In this document: in pieces, positions 59,503 through 64,000 of the stretch
Layout of the letters: the number at the start of each line of letters is the position of its first letter
How positions within the stretch are numbered: position 1 is the first letter of the stretch
Origin: DATBSK01 sp964532485
GTDB lineage: Bacteria; Actinomycetota; Acidimicrobiia; IMCC26256; PALSA-555
Direction: 5' to 3'
Assembly (NCBI GenBank): GCA_964532485.1
Contig: CAZHKE010000005.1
Span: forward strand, 1 to 64,000
Length of the DNA: 64,000 nt
The notes under the pieces: model-generated
Database searches by the model: none
What the model saw: the letters and a program-made list of their open reading frames with translations, nothing else
What the model was told of the DNA's origin: nothing
Translations under genes and position numbers: made by a program

Positions 59503-60117
59503 ATGGCCGAGCTCGGGATCCTTGCCCTCGCGTTCGTCGCCGGATCGATCCCCTTCTCGAACCTGGTCGCCCGCAGGTCTCGGGGCGTCGACCTCCGCGA
59601 CACCGACTACAACTCGGTCTCGGGCAGCTCGCTCTACCGCGTCGCCGGCTTCGGGGCGCTCGTCGTCTCGGGGCTGTGCGATCTCGCCAAGGGCGCGATC
59701 GGCCCGCTCCTCGCCGGACCCGACCGGCCGGTGCTCGCCGCGCTCGCGGGTGGCGTCGCGGTCATCGGTCACAACTGGTCGCCGTTCCTGCGCGGCCTCG
59801 GGGGGCGCGGCGTCGGCCCGGCGCTCGGCTCGCTGCTCGTCAACGCGTGGCCCGGCGTCGTGCTGCTGCTCGGGGCGATGATCGCCGGCAAGGTGTTCCG
59901 CCAGACCGGCCTCGGCGGCTTCGTCGGCGAGCTCGCGCTCACGCCCGTGCTCGCGCTCACGAGCGGTGCCGCCGGCGCGCTCGCCGGTGCCGCAGTGGCG
60001 GCGCCGATGCTCGTGAAGCGCGCCGTCGGCAACTCGCGTCCGCGTGAGCCCGGCTGGCGGCCCTACGTGCAGCGGCTCCTCTACGACCGTGACCCCGAGA
60101 CCCCGGCGGCGCCGTGA
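59503..60117 (+). CDS. PlsY-like glycerol-3-phosphate acyltransferase (diverged)
   Basis: The 204-residue protein has five or so membrane spans. GSIPFSNLVARRSRGVDLRD is a clear PlsY motif 1 start, but the following GSGNxGATN is replaced by SVSGSSLYR. CDLAKG stands for motif 2. GHNWSPFLRGLGGRGVGPALG stands for motif 3, with G-G-R-G in place of G-G-K-G. PlsY passes an acyl group from acyl phosphate to glycerol-3-phosphate. With two motifs altered this copy may use another substrate or be a second, specialised isoform. It overlaps the MFS gene by 4 nt. Confidence 0.82.
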   Translation: MAELGILALAFVAGSIPFSNLVARRSRGVDLRDTDYNSVSGSSLYRVAGFGALVVSGLCDLAKGAIGPLLAGPDRPVLAALAGGVAVIGHNWSPFLRGLGGRGVGPALGSLLVNAWPGVVLLLGAMIAGKVFRQTGLGGFVGELALTPVLALTSGAAGALAGAAVAAPMLVKRAVGNSRPREPGWRPYVQRLLYDRDPETPAAP

Positions 60118-61349
60118 CGGTGACTGCGCTCGTCCAGCGCCAGGGCTTCCGCAACCTCCTCATCGGCCAGGGCGTCTCGGGTCTCGGCGACTGGATGGGG
60201 ACGATCGCGTTCATGGCGATCGCCCTCGAGCTCACCGGGTCGCCGCTCGCGGTGGGGGGGATCCTGACGTTGCGACTGCTCCCCGCGGCCGTCGGAGGGC
60301 CGCTGGCGGCCCGTGCCGTCAAGCACTGGGACCGGCGTCGCACGATGCTCGCGATGGACGCGGTGCGTGCGGGCGTCATCGCGGCCGTTCCGCTGTTCCA
60401 GGCGATCTGGTGGGTGTACACGTGCGCGTTCGTGCTCGAGGTGGCGAGCCTCGTCTTCCTCCCCGCGCGTGACGCGTCGATCCCCGAGCTCGTCGACACC
60501 GAAGACCTCCCGGTCGCCAACGGGCTCGTGCTCGGGTCGTCGTACGGCACGATCCCGCTCGGGGCGGGCGCGTTCGCCGCCGTCGCGGCGCTGCCCTTCG
60601 CCGACCTCTTCGATCGTCCGTTCGCACTCGTCTTCTGGATCGACGCGTTGACGTTCCTGGTGTCGTTCGCGTTCATCGCGCGACTCTCCGAGCTCGCCGC
60701 GGACGACGGCGTGGACGGCGCGGTCGAGGACGTGCGCTTCCTCGACGCGTTCCGCATCCCGCTCGTGCGGGCAGTGATGCCGGCCGCGCTCGCGGTCGCG
60801 CTCGGGCTCGGAGCGCTCTTCTCGCTGGGGATCGTCTTCGTGCGAGACGTGCTGGGCGCGTCCGACACCGAGTTCGGCGTGCTGATCGCCCTCTTCGGCG
60901 TCGGTGCGGTGCTCGGGCTCGGGGTCCTTCAGCTGCGTCGTGGCCAAGACCCGCTGGTCGAGACGCGGCTCGGCGTGGCCGCGATTGGCTGCATCGTCGC
61001 GCTGTTCAGCCTCGCGACATCGGTGTGGCTCGCCTACGCGGGTGCGGCGGCGTTCGGGGCCGCGGCTGCGTACTCGCTGTCGTCGGGGATGGGAGCGCTG
61101 CAGTCGCGGCTCGAGGGGCACCAGCGCGTGCTGGCGTTCGCGGCGTTCCACGTCGTCATCCGCATCGGGCTCAGCCTTGCTGCTGTGGGCGCCGGCCTCG
61201 CCGGGGACCTCCTCGACGACGTGACGTGGCCGTGGGTCGGTGATCTCGAGCCGTCCCGGGTGGTGCTGCTGTGCTCGGGGCTCCTCGTGGTGCTGTCGTC
61301 GGCGCTCGTCCGGCTGCGCGAGAGTCCTGGGACGGCCGGAGACCCCTGA
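60114..61349 (+). CDS. MFS transporter (EntS/MFS_3-like)
   Basis: The 411-residue protein has 12 predicted spans. It opens FRNLLIGQGVSGLGDWMGTIA and has LPAAVGGPLAARAVKHWDRRR at the motif A position. This is the pattern of MFS_3/enterobactin-exporter-like carriers. The GTG start is coupled to the PlsY-like gene as GTGA. With PlsY and DegV in the same transcript, a role in lipid or lysolipid transport is possible but unproven. Confidence 0.9.
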   Translation: MTVTALVQRQGFRNLLIGQGVSGLGDWMGTIAFMAIALELTGSPLAVGGILTLRLLPAAVGGPLAARAVKHWDRRRTMLAMDAVRAGVIAAVPLFQAIWWVYTCAFVLEVASLVFLPARDASIPELVDTEDLPVANGLVLGSSYGTIPLGAGAFAAVAALPFADLFDRPFALVFWIDALTFLVSFAFIARLSELAADDGVDGAVEDVRFLDAFRIPLVRAVMPAALAVALGLGALFSLGIVFVRDVLGASDTEFGVLIALFGVGAVLGLGVLQLRRGQDPLVETRLGVAAIGCIVALFSLATSVWLAYAGAAAFGAAAAYSLSSGMGALQSRLEGHQRVLAFAAFHVVIRIGLSLAAVGAGLAGDLLDDVTWPWVGDLEPSRVVLLCSGLLVVLSSALVRLRESPGTAGDP

Positions 61350-61378
61350 ACGGCGCTGCGGCGCCAGGAGCCCCCCTC

Positions 61379-62221
61379 ATGAGCATCGCGATCGTCACCG
61401 ACAGCGCGGCTGCCCTGCCGCCGGACCTCGCGGCGCGCGCGGGGGTCACGATCGTCCCCATGTGGCTCACCGTGCGGGGCGTCCCCGAGCCCGAGGGCCG
61501 GCGGCCGCTCCAGGAGCTCGTCACCCACGACAGCGTCTCGACGTCCGCGCCGACGCCGGGCGAGTTCGAGCACGCCATCAAGGACACGTCGCGTGCGAGC
61601 GACGGGGTGCTCGTGCTGACGATCGCCGGCTCGATGAGCGCCACCTACCAGTCCGCGGTCGTGGCCGCGCAGGCGGTCGGCGGCGCCGTGCGCGTCGTCG
61701 ACACCGCGACCGCGGGAGGCGCCGAGGCACTCGTCGTGCTCGCCGCGGCCGAGGCCGCCGCGTCGGGTGCCCCGCTCGACGCGGTGGAGGCGCGCGCTCG
61801 CGAAGTCATCGAGCGCGTTCGTCTCGTCGCGACGATCTCGTCGCTCGATCATCTCGTCCGCAGCGGTCGCGTTCCGGGCATCGCCGGGTGGGCGGGCCGG
61901 CGGCTCAACATCAACCCGTTGTTCGAGTTCCGAGACGGCGCGGTGCGCCGCCTCCGGCCTGCGCTCAGCCCCGAGGCCGCACTCGATCGCATCGTCCAGA
62001 TCGTCCGTCGCGACGCGCCCCCAGCTGGCGACGGGCCGAATCGTCTGCACGTCGCGGCGCTGCATGCGCTCGCTCGCCACGTTGCCGACGACCTGCTCGT
62101 GCGCATCACCGATGCCGCGGATGTCGCGACTGCGTTCGTCGGCGAGTTCGGTCCGGTGATGGTCGTGCACACCGGCCCCGGGCTCGCCGGCCTCGCGTGG
62201 TGGTGGGAGCGCCAGAGCTAG
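61379..62221 (+). CDS. DegV family fatty-acid-binding protein
   Basis: The 280-residue protein has the DegV signature: IAIVTDSAAALPPDL at the start, TSAPTPGEFEHAI, and LTIAGSMSATYQSA for the fatty-acid head group. SSLDHLVRSGRVPG and LNINPLFEF follow. In Firmicutes the related FakB proteins present a fatty acid to the kinase FakA, making acyl phosphate, which is the PlsY substrate. The PlsY-like gene two genes upstream fits that link. No FakA is in the window. The ATG has AGGAG about 10 nt upstream. Confidence 0.9.
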   Translation: MSIAIVTDSAAALPPDLAARAGVTIVPMWLTVRGVPEPEGRRPLQELVTHDSVSTSAPTPGEFEHAIKDTSRASDGVLVLTIAGSMSATYQSAVVAAQAVGGAVRVVDTATAGGAEALVVLAAAEAAASGAPLDAVEARAREVIERVRLVATISSLDHLVRSGRVPGIAGWAGRRLNINPLFEFRDGAVRRLRPALSPEAALDRIVQIVRRDAPPAGDGPNRLHVAALHALARHVADDLLVRITDAADVATAFVGEFGPVMVVHTGPGLAGLAWWWERQS

Positions 62222-62230
62222 GTCGAGCTG

Positions 62231-62974
62231 CTACCGGCTCGGCTGGTCGATCACCCAGCCGACCGACTCGACCACCGCGCGAACCGATGGGGTCTCGAAC
62301 GCGTGGCCCATGCCGTCGATCACCTCGAGACGACGCGGCTCGTTCGCGACCGCGTACAGCGAGTCGGCGTCGCTGACCGGGATGAACGGGTCGGCGGAGC
62401 CGTGCACGAGCGCCAACGGCACGTGGAGAGCGGGGACGAGCTCGATCGGTGGTGCGGGCCGGCGACCGGGTCGGGCGATGCGCACCCTGGCGTACCGCCG
62501 GGCCGCCCAGCGCCCGGGTGGAGTCTGCGTCATCAGCGCCGAGAGCACACCCCGTGCATTGCGAGGCAGCGACCAGCGCGCCGGACAGGAGACAGCGACG
62601 ACGCCTGCGGTCGGGCTGCCGGCGCGCTCCGCGGCGTACCGCAGCACGCCGATCGCGCCCATCGAGGCGCCCACGAGGACGACGGGGTCGGCGCCCGCCG
62701 CATCGACCACCGCCGCGACGTCGAGCACCTCGTCGCTGCCGAGCGTCGCTTCGCCGCCCGACTCGCCGTGACCCCGTGAGTCGAACGTGAGGACCGCGTG
62801 GCCGGCCTCCGTGAGCGCGTCGGCGATCGCTACGACCCGCGGCTCCGAGCCTGACGCGGCGAAGCCGTGGGCCACGACGACGGTGCGGCCCGACGTCGAT
62901 CCCGCCGGTGCCCTGCGTCGCGCCACGATGCGGACACCGTCAGCCGCCTCGAGCTCGAGGAGCGTCTCGTTCAC
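62231..62974 (-). CDS. Alpha/beta hydrolase (monoglyceride-lipase/acyl-esterase-like)
   Basis: The 247-residue protein has VVVAHGFAASGSEPR for the oxyanion hole, FDSRGHGESGG, the nucleophile elbow LVGASMGAIG, HGSADPFIPVSDA with the aspartate and GMGHAFETP with the histidine. It is cytoplasmic and would hydrolyse an ester or amide. The GTG start overlaps the CysQ-like gene by 4 nt (GTGA). It is convergent with DegV, 9 nt apart. Confidence 0.9.
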   Translation of the reverse strand: MNETLLELEAADGVRIVARRRAPAGSTSGRTVVVAHGFAASGSEPRVVAIADALTEAGHAVLTFDSRGHGESGGEATLGSDEVLDVAAVVDAAGADPVVLVGASMGAIGVLRYAAERAGSPTAGVVAVSCPARWSLPRNARGVLSALMTQTPPGRWAARRYARVRIARPGRRPAPPIELVPALHVPLALVHGSADPFIPVSDADSLYAVANEPRRLEVIDGMGHAFETPSVRAVVESVGWVIDQPSR

Positions 62975-63714
62975 GCCGCGACCGCGGCCAGTACCGCGTG
63001 GGCGAGGTCCTGGCGACACACGATCAGGTCGGGGAGCCACGGGTCGCGCCGGTTGTACTCGAGCGGCGAGCCGTCGATGCGCGACACGTGGAGCCCTGCT
63101 GCCGCTGCGACGACAGCGGGTGCCGCGGAGTCCCACTCGTACTGGCCGCCCGAGTGCACGTACGCGTCGACGACTCCATCGACCACCGCCATCGCCTTCG
63201 CGCCGGCGGAGCCCATGCCGACGAGCTCGGCGCCGAGCGCCCGCTCGACGCGGCGCGCGGCAGCCGGCGGCCGGGTCCGGCTCACGACCACCCGCGCGGG
63301 GCGATCTTGCGCCACCGGCGGAGCAGGCGGCGGCGCGGTCGAGAGCACCCTCTTCTGGGCGGGCAACGCCACCGCTCCGGCGGTCAGGCCCTGGCCGCGC
63401 GTCCAGAGCGCGACGTGCACGGCCCAGTCGGTGCGGCCGGCTTCGGTGAACTCGCGTGTCCCGTCGAGCGGGTCGACGATCCAGACGCGGTGCGCGTCGA
63501 GTCGGCTCGCGTCGTCGACCGACTCCTCCGACAGCACGGAGTCGCCGGGGTGGTCCTCGCGCAGGAGCTCGAGCAGCCGCCGGTTCGCGAGCACGTCGGC
63601 GGCGTCGCCGAGCGACCACCTCGACCACTCGTCGGATGCGCCCCGTTCCCGGAGCTCGAGCAGCAGCGCCCCGGCCTCGCCCGCATATCGTGCCGCGTCC
63701 TCGCCGTCACCCAC
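62971..63714 (-). CDS. Inositol monophosphatase-family phosphatase (CysQ-like)
   Basis: The 247-residue protein has the Mg/Li-sensitive phosphatase motifs: SEESVDD for the first metal, VDPLDGTREF for the second and third, and QYEWDSAAPAVV for the distal site. The T-R-E-F ending of the middle motif is characteristic of the CysQ/3'(2'),5'-bisphosphate nucleotidase branch, which recycles PAP from sulfate assimilation. Inositol or fructose bisphosphate are alternatives. CAGAAT 6 nt before the GTG marks a leaderless start. Confidence 0.9.
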   Translation of the reverse strand: MGDGEDAARYAGEAGALLLELRERGASDEWSRWSLGDAADVLANRRLLELLREDHPGDSVLSEESVDDASRLDAHRVWIVDPLDGTREFTEAGRTDWAVHVALWTRGQGLTAGAVALPAQKRVLSTAPPPAPPVAQDRPARVVVSRTRPPAAARRVERALGAELVGMGSAGAKAMAVVDGVVDAYVHSGGQYEWDSAAPAVVAAAAGLHVSRIDGSPLEYNRRDPWLPDLIVCRQDLAHAVLAAVAA

Positions 63715-63720
63715 GTCGGC

Positions 63721-63726
63721 ATTCTG
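63721..63726 (-). promoter_or_regulatory. Leaderless -10 (CAGAAT) for the CysQ-like gene
   Basis: It lies 6 nt before the GTG at 63714. The rest of the gap up to 63832 shows no strong motif. Confidence 0.45.
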
Positions 63727-63832
63727 ACCGAAGCCGGTGCGGCACCTTGTCTCGCGGCTCGCGTCGCCTTCACGCGCACCTCACACAGGCGGTGTCCCAT
63801 GGTGTCGACCCCCCCCGAGACAGGAGACCATC

Positions 63833-64000
63833 ATGCGCACGACCCTCGTGGCCCTCACCGCAGCCACCCTCGCCGTGGGCGGGCTCGCCCTCATGGCCCC
63901 GGCCGGCGCTGCCACCACACACCAGGCCGGCGACCCGTCGAGCTCGTCCGATTCCAGCTCGTCGACCGAGCCCGGTGCCTCGAGCCAGCCGAGTGACCAG
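63833..64000 (+). CDS. Secreted Ser/Thr-rich protein, N-terminal part (cut by window edge)
   Basis: The 56 codons present encode a signal peptide (MRTTLVALTAATLAVGGLAL, cleavage near AGA-ATT). A low-complexity serine-rich linker follows (DPSSSSDSSSS). The ATG has a good Shine-Dalgarno (CAGGAGA). The rest lies beyond the window, so function cannot be given. Confidence 0.75.
   Translation, partial: MRTTLVALTAATLAVGGLALMAPAGAATTHQAGDPSSSSDSSSSTEPGASSQPSDQ

Overview
This 64 kb window is very GC-rich, gene-dense DNA from a single chromosome. Its gene content points to an actinobacterium, most likely of the class Acidimicrobiia. That reading rests on several F420-type LLM oxidoreductases, many lipid/CoA enzymes, a DUF222-HNH ('13E12') protein, RDD and HdeD membrane proteins, and actinobacterial-type LexA boxes. 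The taxonomic call is inference; no rRNA gene is present. I see 60 protein genes (one cut by each window edge) plus two candidate micro-ORFs. I see no tRNA, rRNA, CRISPR array, insertion sequence, phage or integrase. No gene-free stretch exceeds 300 bp. The longest gaps (489-659, 12509-12686, 21678-21831, 24468-24593) are promoter regions between divergent genes.

Layout. 1-3.3 kb: partial LLM oxidoreductase, glutathione peroxidase and a two-component system whose regulator gene is preceded by three 11-bp direct repeats. 3.4-11.8 kb: class III CoA-transferase, cupin, 2-hydroxyacid dehydrogenase, epimerase, LLM oxidoreductase (apparent CTG start) with an MFS exporter, enoyl-CoA hydratase, BI-1 protein and a SHOCT protein. 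11.9-13.8 kb: divergent AlkB-like and DUF222-HNH genes, each with its own LexA box touching its -10. 13.9-25.6 kb: potassium-channel-like protein, membrane proteins, phosphotransferase, LLM enzyme, secreted SurE, secreted proteins, a second CoA-transferase, cupredoxin, P450, GH4 enzyme and a flippase-like protein. 25.7-30.8 kb: sulfatase, then a thiolase-like/DUF35 fusion paired with a catalytic thiolase. 30.8-37.5 kb: a cell-surface O-acylation cluster and an MMPL transporter. 37.6-42.6 kb: a lipid beta-oxidation operon of five or six genes behind a perfect inverted repeat. 42.7-49.1 kb: two aminotransferases, an omega-amidase and a second sulfatase. 49.1-64 kb: P450, SDR, a nonapeptide-repeat protein coupled to an RDD protein, HdeD, amidohydrolase, PLP lyase-like enzyme, alpha/beta hydrolase, a second OafA-SGNH acyltransferase, secreted proteins, PlsY-like/MFS/DegV genes and a CysQ-like phosphatase.

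Expression signals are unusually readable. At more than twenty starts on both strands a hexamer of the form (T/C)ANNNT lies 5-10 nt before the start codon with no Shine-Dalgarno sequence, which implies widespread leaderless transcription. Genes inside operons typically overlap by exactly 4 nt (ATGA, GTGA and, in one case, CTGA). These two rules decided many of the start sites below.

Functionally the window is dominated by catabolism of lipophilic, CoA-activated compounds (CoA-transferases, acyl-CoA dehydrogenase, hydratases, thiolase, P450s, LLM enzymes), plus sulfate-ester hydrolysis, envelope modification and a small SOS-regulated DNA-damage module. The SOS intergenic region, the OmpR-type repeats, the leaderless signal, the nonapeptide/RDD operon with its micro-ORF, and the gene-conversion tract in the tandem hydratases are the most rewarding points to check.
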